Shown here one piece after another: positions 36,109-44,770 of a stretch of 64,000 bases of DNA; within the stretch, counting starts at the first letter, position 1, and the number at the start of each line of letters is the position of its first letter. The notes beneath the pieces are model-generated. The model did not search any database, was not told where the DNA came from, and saw only the letters and a list, made by a program, of their open reading frames with translations. The position numbers and the translations under genes are program-made. Source of the DNA: an uncultured Anaerolineae bacterium (GTDB taxonomy: Bacteria > Chloroflexota > Anaerolineae > J036 > Brachytrichaceae); assembly GCA_938028725.1 (NCBI GenBank), contig CALIMH010000009.1, positions 126,529-190,528 on the forward strand, given 5' to 3'.

Positions 36109-36447
36109 ATGGATATAACTGAGTTGCGCTTCCTCGCCGCCACACTCGTCGTTGTGATCGGCACACTTTTCTCGCTGATCGGCATCCTTGGCCTGGTGCG
36201 GTTGCCAGACGTCTACGCACGCATGCACGCTGTGGGCAAGGTATCCACCTTTGGCGTGGTGCTGCTCACAGCAGCGGCAGTGCTAACTCTGTCGTTCGCT
36301 TGGAGTAAAGCGCTTGTGTTGATCGTGATGTTGGTATTCACTGGACCACTGACCTCGCACGCTATCGGATCCGGTGCATACCGGCTTGGCATTCCTATGA
36401 GACAGGCACTACGTGACGACCTGGCGCGTGAACGCATACAAGACTAG
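36109..36447 (+). CDS. mrpG: Mrp antiporter subunit G
   Basis: This is the last gene of the mrp operon. The 112-residue, three-helix protein has the MrpG pattern LFSLIGILGLVRLPDVYARM, HAVGKVSTFGVVLL and VFTGPLTSHAIGSGAYRLG. The operon A/B-C-D-E-F-G is therefore complete and in standard order. It probably serves pH and sodium homeostasis; a role linked to respiration or another redox module cannot be excluded, but no such genes adjoin it. Confidence 0.95.
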   Translation: MDITELRFLAATLVVVIGTLFSLIGILGLVRLPDVYARMHAVGKVSTFGVVLLTAAAVLTLSFAWSKALVLIVMLVFTGPLTSHAIGSGAYRLGIPMRQALRDDLARERIQD

Positions 36448-36460
36448 GAGTATGCGATTG

Positions 36461-36466
36461 TATAAT
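36461..36466 (+). promoter_or_regulatory. Possible -10 box before the response-regulator gene
   Basis: A perfect TATAAT lies 14 bases after mrpG and 68 bases before the regulator ATG. No convincing -35 is seen at the right distance. It suggests the regulator-kinase pair is transcribed apart from the mrp operon. Confidence 0.35.
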
Positions 36467-36533
36467 CTCGCGCGCTTTAAGGTTCATGATAAACTTCTCA
36501 AGCAAGTGGCATCGCAGATGAACGGATAGAGAT

Positions 36534-37232
36534 ATGAAGGTTGCCTCCACTAACAAGATACTACTCGTACAAAGTGGCTTAGGTGACTCAGTTGCCCTTG
36601 TGCTGGAGCGACAAGGGTATCGCGTGGTGTGGGCAAATAACTCGAAAAGCGCTCTCGCGAAGCTGGCTAGCAATACCCCCTCTCTTGTAATTATTGATGT
36701 GCCAACCATACGTGCCAACGTCGAGAAACTTTGTCAGAGTATCAAACGTCAAAATCCTGACCTTCCTATTCTGCTCATTTTAGAGAAGCAGACAAGCAAT
36801 AACGGCGCCAGACACCAGAAGAAGTTTTCTTTTGCTGATGCCTGGATCGCTCGACCTTTGAATCAGCAACGACTGATGTCAAAGATCGAGAAACTGTTGC
36901 CAGAGGGGACATCACTGGAGCTAAGGTGCGGTGATTTAGTGTTCCACCCCGCAGAGCGCATCTTGAGAAAGAAGGACACTGAGCAATACCTCAACCCAAA
37001 GTTGGCAAAATTGCTGCAGATCTTCATGCAACGCCCTGGCGACCTTGTGACACGCAAAGAGTTGATGCAGCGTGTCTGGGAAACCAGCTACCTCGGCGAC
37101 ACACGCACTTTGGATGTCCACATACACTGGCTACGTGAAGCTATCGAGGATGACCCCAATAACCCTTACTACCTGCAGACTGTGCGTGGCCAAGGGTATC
37201 GTTTTGATGACCCCAAAAAGAGAAAGAGATAA
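36534..37232 (+). CDS. Atypical OmpR/PhoB-type response regulator with degenerate receiver
   Basis: Residues about 8-120 have the receiver fold (KILLVQSGLGDSVALVLERQG, SLVIIDVPTI, DLPILLIL, DAWIARPLNQQRLMSKIEKLL). Residues about 130-228 are a winged-helix DNA-binding domain with LVTRKELMQRVWETSYLGD, RTLDVHIHWLREAIED and LQTVRGQGYRF. The receiver is degenerate: the N-terminal acidic pair reads Gln-Ser, the usual Thr/Ser is absent and the conserved Lys of the KP motif is Arg. The Asp in IIDVP remains. It may therefore act without phosphorylation, which fits the lack of a histidine kinase nearby. A PfkB kinase gene follows after 23 bases, probably in the same operon. The targets are unknown; the mrp operon and the ATP-grasp genes flank it. 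Confidence 0.88.
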   Translation: MKVASTNKILLVQSGLGDSVALVLERQGYRVVWANNSKSALAKLASNTPSLVIIDVPTIRANVEKLCQSIKRQNPDLPILLILEKQTSNNGARHQKKFSFADAWIARPLNQQRLMSKIEKLLPEGTSLELRCGDLVFHPAERILRKKDTEQYLNPKLAKLLQIFMQRPGDLVTRKELMQRVWETSYLGDTRTLDVHIHWLREAIEDDPNNPYYLQTVRGQGYRFDDPKKRKR

Positions 37233-37255
37233 CGCTTCCTAGATTCAACACTGCT

Positions 37256-38203
37256 GTGAGCAACACCCAGATCATCATTACTGGATCAATCGCTTACGAC
37301 TACTTAATGTGCTTTCCGGGTTCATTTAGCGAGCACATCCTACACGAGCATACTGAGCGGCTGAGTTTAAGTTTCTTAGTCGACCAAATGGAGCGCCGCC
37401 AAGGAGGCTGCGCACCAAACATTGCATACACCCTCGCACTGCTGGGCGAGCGCCCTAGGGTGATGGGCGCAGCAGGACGCGATTTTGATGAATATCGCGA
37501 GTGGTTAGAGTCTATCGGCGTAGACACTTCGCTCATCTACGTGAATCCTCACAAATTCACAGCTTCCTTCTTCTGCAATACGGATAGGCACAATAACCAG
37601 ATCGCGTCGTTTTACAGCGGTGCTATGGCTGACGCGCGTAATCTCTCGTTCTATGAGTTAGACTTCAAGCCAGACTTAGTGATCATCTCTCCTAACGACC
37701 CCATAGCCATGCAGCGCTATGCAGCAGAGTGCCGTGAGCTTGACATAACCTTTATCTATGATCCCGGTCAACAAGTCGCGCGCTCAAGCGGTGAAGAATT
37801 AAAAGAGGGATTGAGAGGGGCACAGATGCTCATTTGCAACGATTACGAGTTCCAGATCATTCGCCAAAAAACACAGTTAGGAGTGCAAGAGCTGTTAGAG
37901 GAAGTAGAGTTACTCGTCATCACTCGCGGGGCAGCCGGATCGCAGATCATTACGAGGCATGAAGTGATAGACATACCCGCTGTTCCTGAGAAACACATCG
38001 CTGACCCCACTGGCGTGGGTGATGCATTCCGTGCGGGATTTCTCAAGGGATTGGCCGTTGGCGCTCCTCTGGATGTGTGCGGTAAGCTCGGCAGCGTAGC
38101 AGCCACCTATGCATTGGAACACGTCGGCGGCCAGGGGCATTACTTCAAGTGGGAAGACTTCAAGCAACGCTACGAGGCGCACTTTGGTCCCTTGAGCTTG
38201 TAG
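37256..38203 (+). CDS. PfkB-family carbohydrate/nucleoside kinase
   Basis: This cytosolic ribokinase-like enzyme phosphorylates a sugar or nucleoside with ATP. It shows the Gly-rich start IIITGSIAYDYLMCFPG, GGCAPNIAYTLALLGERP and the C-terminal signature ADPTGVGDAFRAGFLKGL with its catalytic Asp. The 315-residue length and the GCAPNIA motif resemble adenosine/ribokinase-type members. The start is a GTG with no strong ribosome site. It lies 23 bases after the response regulator. The substrate cannot be fixed from sequence; adenosine, ribose or fructose are possible. It lies close to the ATP-grasp cluster, but a promoter separates them. Confidence 0.87.
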   Translation: MSNTQIIITGSIAYDYLMCFPGSFSEHILHEHTERLSLSFLVDQMERRQGGCAPNIAYTLALLGERPRVMGAAGRDFDEYREWLESIGVDTSLIYVNPHKFTASFFCNTDRHNNQIASFYSGAMADARNLSFYELDFKPDLVIISPNDPIAMQRYAAECRELDITFIYDPGQQVARSSGEELKEGLRGAQMLICNDYEFQIIRQKTQLGVQELLEEVELLVITRGAAGSQIITRHEVIDIPAVPEKHIADPTGVGDAFRAGFLKGLAVGAPLDVCGKLGSVAATYALEHVGGQGHYFKWEDFKQRYEAHFGPLSL

Positions 38204-38269
38204 GGTGCTTGCCACACCCGAACGGTCTGTTAAAAAAATCTTTTAAGGTTACAGAGGCCCTTCAAGGTA

Positions 38270-38297
38270 TTGACATATTGTCTTAGAGGCATAGAAT
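38270..38297 (+). promoter_or_regulatory. Sigma-70-like promoter of the ATP-grasp/GNAT operon
   Basis: A perfect -35 TTGACA (38270-38275) and a TAGAAT -10 box (38292-38297) are spaced by 16 bases. They lie 48 bases upstream of the first ATP-grasp ATG, which gives a leader of about 40 bases. This marks the start of a separate transcription unit. Confidence 0.7.
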
Positions 38298-38344
38298 TCC
38301 GGCAAAATCCAAGCCTACGACGCCGTTCTTATTGCTGTGATTCT

Positions 38345-39427
38345 ATGTCAGACACTATCTGCGCTAGCTTCAACACATCAGTAGCTGTGCACCGTCCTGA
38401 TGCCACGTCGCAAAAATCAAACAGTACACTGCGAGTGGCCTTGCTTGTCAACCTTGCGCGTAATGCTCCACCTATTCAGCGCACCATCATGCCACCTGAT
38501 TTATTTGTGGAGCTAGACAGCGACAGGAATGTGGAAGCTTATGCGCAAGCTTTAGAGGAGGAGGGACACGAGGTGCTTGTGCATGAGGGGGATGCCTATC
38601 TTGCACAATGGATCACACAGATCAAACCTGACATTTGCTTCAACACTTGTGAGGGCTTCTTGGGCAACAGTCGTGAAGCACAAGTGCCTGCGCTCCTTGA
38701 GATGATTGGTGCACGATACACCGGCCCTACGCCGCTTGCAGCAGCCATCACTCAAGACAAACCAACCACCAAGCGCATCTTGCAGTCCTACCGATTGCCC
38801 ACCCCCCCTTTTCAAGTGTTTGAGACTCCGGATGAGGAGCTTAGCCCAGAACTTTCTTTTCCCCTCTTTGTCAAGCCCATCCATGAAGGCACAGGCATGG
38901 GCATTCACAATGAAAGCATTGTCTATAACGAGCGCCAACTGCGCGACCGAGTTGCATGGCTCATCACTGCTTATGATCAGCCAGCCCTGATTGAGCCTTT
39001 CATTGATGGTCAAGATCTTACGTGCGGGTTAGTAGGAAACGGCCGAGATGTCCACTTCTTCCCTATCAATGAAGTGGACTACAGCGGATATCCCTCAGAG
39101 CTATGCCATATTTACGGATCGCTGCAAAAGGTGGACTTCGAGCAGTACTACCGCAACCGTTGCCCCGCCCCAATCAGTAAAAAGCTTGCGGAGGACATCC
39201 GCAAACTTACACATCAGACCTTTCTTGCCACTCAGTGCCGCGATTTTGCTCGCGTTGACTTTCGACTGGACAAGAAGGAACAGTTACATATTTTGGAGAT
39301 CAACGCCCTACCGGGAATTGGGGTTCACAGTGATCTCACTCTCATGGCTGCAGCGGAAGGATGGACACACGGCGAACTCGTTCGTGCAGTCTTGCATGCT
39401 GCACTCCGGCGTTATCAAATGCTTTGA
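38345..39427 (+). CDS. D-Ala-D-Ala-ligase-like ATP-grasp enzyme (first of three)
   Basis: This is an ATP-dependent carboxylate-amine ligase of the Ddl-like ATP-grasp fold; substrates are unknown. The N-terminal domain reads RVALLVNLARNAPPI and DICFNTCEGFLGNSREAQ, then the Ddl-like GARYTGPTPLAAAITQDKP with its ATP Lys. The middle lobe has FPLFVKPIHEGTGMGIH, with a Gly-rich loop. The metal site is RVDFRLD and LHILEINALPGIG, the canonical Asp and Glu-x-Asn. True Ddl has an HG motif where this has CEG. I chose the ATG at 38345; the frame opens at 38270 inside the promoter. It is followed after 12 bases by a second ATP-grasp gene. The neighbourhood suggests a peptide or amide product built from amino acids rather than wall D-Ala-D-Ala. 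Confidence 0.85.
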   Translation: MSDTICASFNTSVAVHRPDATSQKSNSTLRVALLVNLARNAPPIQRTIMPPDLFVELDSDRNVEAYAQALEEEGHEVLVHEGDAYLAQWITQIKPDICFNTCEGFLGNSREAQVPALLEMIGARYTGPTPLAAAITQDKPTTKRILQSYRLPTPPFQVFETPDEELSPELSFPLFVKPIHEGTGMGIHNESIVYNERQLRDRVAWLITAYDQPALIEPFIDGQDLTCGLVGNGRDVHFFPINEVDYSGYPSELCHIYGSLQKVDFEQYYRNRCPAPISKKLAEDIRKLTHQTFLATQCRDFARVDFRLDKKEQLHILEINALPGIGVHSDLTLMAAAEGWTHGELVRAVLHAALRRYQML

Positions 39428-39439
39428 TAAAGATTTAGG

Positions 39440-40465
39440 ATGAATACTTTCTCCCTACTTGTGCTATATGGACTGGACGAACGGAGTTCCGCGCTTGAGG
39501 TAACCTCAACAGTCAAGTTGATTTGCAACGTCACACAAGCACTTGTTGCAGAAGGATGGCGTGTCTTGCCTCTGCAAGTCTCGCACGATCTTGTCACTCA
39601 GTTGCGTCGCTTCGACCCAGCCGAGTGGATTGTTATCAACTTGTGCGAGGGCGAGCCACAGCAGGATTTTTACTACTCACAAGCAGCCCATATTCTGGAA
39701 GAGATGGGCTTTACATATACGGGATCGAGCGCCTGGACGCTAGAAGAAACTCAATACAAATGGCGGATGAAGACACTACTAGAAGTTGGCAATGTGCCCA
39801 CCCCGCCATGGGCAATGTTCGAGCGTGCTGAAGACGTGGTCTTTGACCACTTCCCCGCTATCGTGAAGCCAGGTGCATCTCACTGTTCATATGGTATCAC
39901 ACGCAACTCCGTCGTACTCAACTTAGAAGAGGCACGAGAGCAGGTCGCGCGCATCATCAACACATTTAGGCAGCCTGCGATTATTGAGAAGTTTCTGGAC
40001 AGTCCAGAGTACAACGTAGCTATATGGGGCAACCAATGCGCTGAGCTGCTTGGCATTAGCACAATGCAGTATGACTACTTCGCAGACATCAGGGATCGGC
40101 TTTGCACGTTTGAAGCAAAGTGGGTGCCAGAGTCTGTGGCTTATCAGCATATCCCAGTGATTTGCCCTGCCCCGATCTCTGCTGAACTGTACGAGCACAT
40201 CATGGAGGCAGCGCTTGCTGCCTACCATGTAACTGGGTGCAGAGACTATGGACGAGTTGACCTGCGCCTCGACGGTGATAAGCCAATGGTGTTGGATGTT
40301 AACGCCAACTGCGACATCAGCCCTGAAGGAGGCTTTGCACACACAGCAGCGGCAGCAGGCATCCGCTACGGAGAAATGCTGAACAGAATCGTAGAGTTCT
40401 CCCTCGCACGCAGCTCTCGCATACAAACGCCGGGCCACCAAAACACAATTGTGGAGGCAGTATGA
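39440..40465 (+). CDS. ATP-grasp ligase of a divergent Ddl-like subfamily (second of three)
   Basis: This 341-residue protein has the layout of the first enzyme but belongs to another branch. IVINLCEGEPQQDFYYSQA replaces the NTCEG block, and FTYTGSSAWTLEETQYKWR carries the ATP-side Lys. The Gly-rich loop reads VKPGASHCSYGITRNSVV. The metal site is RVDLRLD and LDVNANCDISPEGGF, with Asp-x-Asn where Ddl has Glu-x-Asn. The PEGGF tail motif is shared with the third enzyme but not the first. The stop overlaps the GNAT ATG by 4 bases. The function is a carboxylate-amine ligase by fold; the substrates are not known. Confidence 0.82.
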   Translation: MNTFSLLVLYGLDERSSALEVTSTVKLICNVTQALVAEGWRVLPLQVSHDLVTQLRRFDPAEWIVINLCEGEPQQDFYYSQAAHILEEMGFTYTGSSAWTLEETQYKWRMKTLLEVGNVPTPPWAMFERAEDVVFDHFPAIVKPGASHCSYGITRNSVVLNLEEAREQVARIINTFRQPAIIEKFLDSPEYNVAIWGNQCAELLGISTMQYDYFADIRDRLCTFEAKWVPESVAYQHIPVICPAPISAELYEHIMEAALAAYHVTGCRDYGRVDLRLDGDKPMVLDVNANCDISPEGGFAHTAAAAGIRYGEMLNRIVEFSLARSSRIQTPGHQNTIVEAV

Positions 40466-40983
40466 CGACAACTTCCACGTCGCCTGCTTTTTACATTCAA
40501 CCCTCGAGCGCAGAGGAGCAACGAGCCATCCACAACTTGGTTCTTCAGTCTGGTATTTTCACGCAGAGCGATGCTGATTGTGTTCAGGAGATGTTCGCAG
40601 AAACCTGGAAGCAGGTCCGAGAAGACAATTACCACTGGCTATCGTGCTGGTATCAAGGCGCGTTAGTTGGCTTTACTTGCTTTGGCCGAGAACCGCTCAC
40701 AGAGGCGACGTGGGATTTGTTTTGGATTTGTGTGCTGCCTTCTGTCCGCCGACAAGGTGTTGGTAGCGCTTTGCTGCAAGCAGCGCTCGCTCATGCATCA
40801 GCGCTTGGTGGGCGACTGATGGTGATATACACCTCATCTGCACCCGCCTATCTTCCTGCTCATCGGCTTTACGAATCGCAGGGATTCAAGCGAGTAGCCG
40901 TTGTGCCAGATTACTATCGCGATAATGAAGACCTGCATATCTACTGGCGTCGGCTCAACAGTTCTACCGATAGCGTATGCTGA
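40462..40983 (+). CDS. GNAT-family N-acetyltransferase
   Basis: This 173-residue single-domain acetyltransferase should move an acyl group from acyl-CoA to an amine. The acetyl-CoA loop is VRRQGVGSALLQAALAHA, preceded by WDLFWICVLPS and followed by YESQGFKRVAVVPDYYRD, the usual beta4-alpha3 and C-terminal motifs. GGAGG lies 4 bases before the ATG. It overlaps both neighbours (ATGA upstream; 7 bases downstream), so it is made together with the two ATP-grasp enzymes. It may acetylate the amino group of their product, which is inferred from context only. Confidence 0.9.
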   Translation: MTTTSTSPAFYIQPSSAEEQRAIHNLVLQSGIFTQSDADCVQEMFAETWKQVREDNYHWLSCWYQGALVGFTCFGREPLTEATWDLFWICVLPSVRRQGVGSALLQAALAHASALGGRLMVIYTSSAPAYLPAHRLYESQGFKRVAVVPDYYRDNEDLHIYWRRLNSSTDSVC

Positions 40984-42062
40984 CCAATCCAGCTCCTGTC
41001 CTCATCCTTTCTAATTACTACACGACATGGACACCAGATGATCATGCCGAAAGCCAAAGGCTGCTGCAAGTCATGTCGGATGGCTTGAAGGCAATAGGTC
41101 ATCGCGTGGAAGTGGTTGAGTTTTGGAAAACGACCACACACCTGCTTCAGCCATTCTCACCTGAGGAGTGGATCGTTTTTAATTGGTGCGAAGGCGTGGA
41201 GGACGAGATTGGTGGTGATGCGCGCATTTGTGAGGAACTTGAGCAGAAGGGATACACCTACACCGGCAACAGCCCATACACCTTACGGCTTTCAGTGCAG
41301 AAAGGCAAGGTCAAAAAGTTGCTCCAACGTCATGGTATCCCAACTCCAGCCGGCCGGCAATTTAATAGCCCTGATGAGGTCAATTCAGAAAGCTGGGACA
41401 ACAACCTCTTCCCTGCAATTGTCAAGCCAGTTAGCCAGCACTGTTCAGTTGCAGTGACGCGCAGCGCGGTTGTGCAGAATATTGGCGAGCTACGAGATAG
41501 AGTCGCTTATGTGGTGGAAACCTTAAAAGAGCCAGTCATAGCAGAGCAATTCATCCTCGGTCGCGAAATTAATGTCTCTATTTGGGGAAATGGACGTCCT
41601 CAACTACTGCCGTTGCGCGAGATTGATTTCTCCCGCATTCCCGATCCCTTGCATCACATAGTTACATGGGACTGCAAATGGGTGCCGGACAGTCCAGACT
41701 GGAACAGCATGCCAGTAATCACACAGCCTCAACTATCACCTCACCTGCGAGCCGGGATAGAAGAGGTCGCACTCAAAACATACCGTGCCCTCCGCTGCCG
41801 TGACTATGCGCGTGTGGACTTGCGCATCAGCCGGGATCAGCAGATATGGGTAGTGGATGTCAATCCTAATCCAGACCTCACACCGGAAGGCGGCTTCGCA
41901 GGTTCCTGTTATGCCGCCGGCTTCACTTATGCAGAAGCCATTAGCCACATCGTTCGTATGGCAGTTGCGCGACACAACCGCCGTGCAACCTTATTGCGGG
42001 CATCCAGGCGTAGCTCTAGAAAAACCAGAACACACTCTTTGATTACCGCTCAGCAACATTAA
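40977..42062 (+). CDS. ATP-grasp ligase of the same divergent subfamily (third of three)
   Basis: This 361-residue paralogue of the second enzyme shows EEWIVFNWCEGVEDEIGGD, KGYTYTGNSPYTLRLSVQK with the ATP-side Lys, and VKPVSQHCSVAVTRSAVV as the Gly-poor loop. The metal site is RVDLRIS and VDVNPNPDLTPEGGF. Both the Asp-x-Asn-x-Asn-x-Asp run and the PEGGF motif are shared with the second enzyme. A basic Arg-rich tail follows. It starts within the GNAT gene, and its stop overlaps the stop of the convergent coiled-coil gene in the shared tetranucleotide TTAA. It is the last gene of the four-gene unit. Confidence 0.82.
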   Translation: MLTNPAPVLILSNYYTTWTPDDHAESQRLLQVMSDGLKAIGHRVEVVEFWKTTTHLLQPFSPEEWIVFNWCEGVEDEIGGDARICEELEQKGYTYTGNSPYTLRLSVQKGKVKKLLQRHGIPTPAGRQFNSPDEVNSESWDNNLFPAIVKPVSQHCSVAVTRSAVVQNIGELRDRVAYVVETLKEPVIAEQFILGREINVSIWGNGRPQLLPLREIDFSRIPDPLHHIVTWDCKWVPDSPDWNSMPVITQPQLSPHLRAGIEEVALKTYRALRCRDYARVDLRISRDQQIWVVDVNPNPDLTPEGGFAGSCYAAGFTYAEAISHIVRMAVARHNRRATLLRASRRSSRKTRTHSLITAQQH

Positions 42063-44665
42063 GTGCCTCGAAATCGGCTCAACCGCTCCGTCATTTGATT
42101 AAGCAACGCAAGCGCGTCCTCCCAAGAGCTAGACCGCGCGCAGCGTGAATCCACTTCCCTCAGCCAGTCTTTCAAAGCTGATAACTCCGGAGCGAGCTCA
42201 GGACGCTCTCTTGCTAGCTCATCTGCTGCCTGCAAAGCTTGCCTCAGCGCCTTGAAGTGCTCCGCAGCTAAAGCTCTCATCTGAGAAACTTGCAAACGAG
42301 CAGATTCCGCTTCTTGCATGGCACGATGCACATCCTCCTCGATTTGTGTTAGCCACGCCCTACTCGCAGAGATAGTGAGCGGAGGGCCAGACTTAGCATA
42401 AGCAAACTCATCAAGACGCTGTTGAAGTTCTCTTGTGCGTTGCTCCAGTGGGCCAATGATCACAGAACTCCAATTTGCGCTGCCCAACTCTCGTAAAGGC
42501 AGGGATTCCAAGCCGGCACGAACTGAAGCCATTAGTCCAGACAATTCAGCAAGCCTTTCACGGAGCGCAGAGTAGCGATGGTTGACTGCTCGTGCTTCTG
42601 CACGCATCTCGCGCAAAGCTTCCTCTGCCACAAGACACAACTGCACGCCAGTGGCTGCAGAGCGACGCACTGCATCTAGGCCGCTGCTTTGTTCGGCCGC
42701 TGCAAACCAGCTGTCTATGCGCATGAGCAAGGGCGTAACGCGATCACGAAAGTCGTAACTATGTTCTGCCTCCAGAGCCTTCAGCGCAGCAGAAAGGTTT
42801 TGAATGCGCCGTACGCAGTCTCGCAACTCTATTTGAGCGCGATGCAATTCTGCATCGTATTGACTCACCAATTGCTTTGCATTACTCAACCATCGTTCCG
42901 AGTCTTCTGCTATCTGATAGAAATCAGGAGCAGCTTGTTCACACGCAGCAAGCAAAACGGTTTGCTCATCAAGCAAGTTCCTTGCAGCATGCTCAAGCGA
43001 TGCAGCGTGATGGATAATGTCGGCTAACGCTTGGCGGATGTGTGCTGCCTCTTCCGAATGCAGGTTTTGACTTGCGCGCTGCTTGTCTTGCGCGGATTGA
43101 GCAACTTGCTGGTCAGCAGCTTTCAAGTCTTGACGCAGAGACTCCAACACCTCACGAGCGCTGCCGAGCGATTGAACTAATGGCAATAAGCTACTCTGTT
43201 GCAATGAGGCAGGCCCTGTGGTAATACTCTCCCATCGCGCCTTCAGGTCTGCTGCCCGTTCACGCAAGGCTGCCGGCGCGACAGGTTGTTGGTAGCGCCG
43301 ATGCAAAGCATCAAGTTCAAGCGCACGCTGCTCAGCCTGTGCGATCAAACCAGCGACACTATCCTCATTGACCACACGCAATTGCTGAGCGCGTTCATGC
43401 AACAATGCAAGTGCCTCTGAGCGACTGCGCTCAGCAGTGCTGTAAATGCTGTTCAGCATCTGCTTTTGTTGCCCAGCCGATTCAATTGCCTCCACACTCT
43501 CCGCGAGCAAAGCCGCACGCATTTGATCCAGCATCGCTCGAAAGCGATTGCGATACTCTTCCAGAATATCGGGCGTAATGGTTTGCTTTAATTCAGAGAT
43601 CCATCCCTCAAGCGTATTGAGACGTGCGGTGAGCTTGTCAACCGTAACGCTCAACCCCATGCGGGCGCGTTCCAAAGCCTCCAGCGCCCGCACTTGCGTT
43701 TTGGCTGACTCGGCCACTTCCCCTGCTTGTGTTTGTGCAGTCTCGTAGTCTCCCATGTCAAGCGCAGTTACTGCTGCATGGAAGTCATTGAGGCTCTTGA
43801 GTAGTTGTGCGGAAAATGATGGCCGTGGCATACCGCTAGCTTCATCAGCCTCAATTCGCAACTTGAGTTGCTCCAGCGCGCTCTCTGCATGTTTCACAAG
43901 CTGAGCGGTTTCAACACGCTTTGCTTGCAAAGCATCTACTCGTACGGATAGCTCTTTCAAGCGCTCTTCGACAGCGCAACGCAAGCGATAGACTGCAATT
44001 ACAGCCTGCTTATCGGATAGTGAGCCGCCAAGACATTGGCGCGCAGAATCAATCTCCTGTGAGAGCTGTTCCAGCAACTGCCTCTCGGCCTCTAGAGGCA
44101 ATTTTGTGCGCACTTCGGCGTGCACGGCCTGCTTAAGCTCGAGCAAGCGCTGGCTTGCTGCAAGGAGTGCTTTGTTTTCTTCCGCCGGTAAATCCTCAAC
44201 ACGCTTGAGGGTAATGTCAAACTGGTCAATATCATGCTGAACCCTGCGCAATGCATCCTCTGCCCTATTGATCCACCGCTCCCAGCGTATGCGATTAGCA
44301 AGCTCGCGCAGCAAAGGCAACACCAACAAAGCCTGCCAAAACGGCTGCTGCTTCAAGAGGAGCACTTCTGACCGACTGATCCATTGATAAGCATGTGCCA
44401 GCAATTGCTGTGCGTCCAGAACAAGCGCTTCTGCCTCTTGGAAGAGCGGCCCGTACGGTGGCTCTAGAACTGGTTGTGCAATTTTTGCATTAGCGGCATC
44501 TAGCCTCTCCCGCACAATCGGTGCAAGAGAGAGCACGGCGGCCAGGCGCTGCGAGTGAAAAGGCTCACGGCGACGCAACACCCATGCCATCCCAGAGAGC
44601 GTCAACGCGAGCAGGACATATGCAAGCACTAGCACAACCAGCACAACTGAAGGGCTGCCGCTCAT
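42059..44665 (-). CDS. Membrane-anchored coiled-coil protein, EzrA-like in layout
   Basis: One N-terminal helix (SPSVVLVVLVLAYVLLALTL) is followed by Arg-rich residues and then about 800 residues of almost unbroken Gln/Glu/Ala/Leu-rich coiled coil. This matches the layout of EzrA, a Gram-positive division regulator with a single helix and long cytosolic spectrin-like repeats. I see no motif that proves homology, so the function is open: a structural or division role is a guess. I chose the ATG at 44665 because it sits just before the helix; the frame opens at 44716. The gene is downstream of lon and tail-to-tail with the third ATP-grasp gene. Confidence 0.6.
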   Translation of the reverse strand: MSGSPSVVLVVLVLAYVLLALTLSGMAWVLRRREPFHSQRLAAVLSLAPIVRERLDAANAKIAQPVLEPPYGPLFQEAEALVLDAQQLLAHAYQWISRSEVLLLKQQPFWQALLVLPLLRELANRIRWERWINRAEDALRRVQHDIDQFDITLKRVEDLPAEENKALLAASQRLLELKQAVHAEVRTKLPLEAERQLLEQLSQEIDSARQCLGGSLSDKQAVIAVYRLRCAVEERLKELSVRVDALQAKRVETAQLVKHAESALEQLKLRIEADEASGMPRPSFSAQLLKSLNDFHAAVTALDMGDYETAQTQAGEVAESAKTQVRALEALERARMGLSVTVDKLTARLNTLEGWISELKQTITPDILEEYRNRFRAMLDQMRAALLAESVEAIESAGQQKQMLNSIYSTAERSRSEALALLHERAQQLRVVNEDSVAGLIAQAEQRALELDALHRRYQQPVAPAALRERAADLKARWESITTGPASLQQSSLLPLVQSLGSAREVLESLRQDLKAADQQVAQSAQDKQRASQNLHSEEAAHIRQALADIIHHAASLEHAARNLLDEQTVLLAACEQAAPDFYQIAEDSERWLSNAKQLVSQYDAELHRAQIELRDCVRRIQNLSAALKALEAEHSYDFRDRVTPLLMRIDSWFAAAEQSSGLDAVRRSAATGVQLCLVAEEALREMRAEARAVNHRYSALRERLAELSGLMASVRAGLESLPLRELGSANWSSVIIGPLEQRTRELQQRLDEFAYAKSGPPLTISASRAWLTQIEEDVHRAMQEAESARLQVSQMRALAAEHFKALRQALQAADELARERPELAPELSALKDWLREVDSRCARSSSWEDALALLNQMTERLSRFRGT

Positions 44666-44770
44666 ACCAACTATTTTGGCAAAAAGTATGGTTTCACATC
44701 GTGCTCTCAATGGCACTGAGGACAGTCGTTTGACAGTCGTTTATGCAGAGCTTGCCGCTGTTAAGGTTGC

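Noticed and set aside
38345-39427. First ATP-grasp gene as the housekeeping D-Ala-D-Ala ligase
   Set aside because: The CEG motif replaces the HG motif, and the gene lies with two divergent paralogues and a GNAT gene rather than with wall-synthesis genes.
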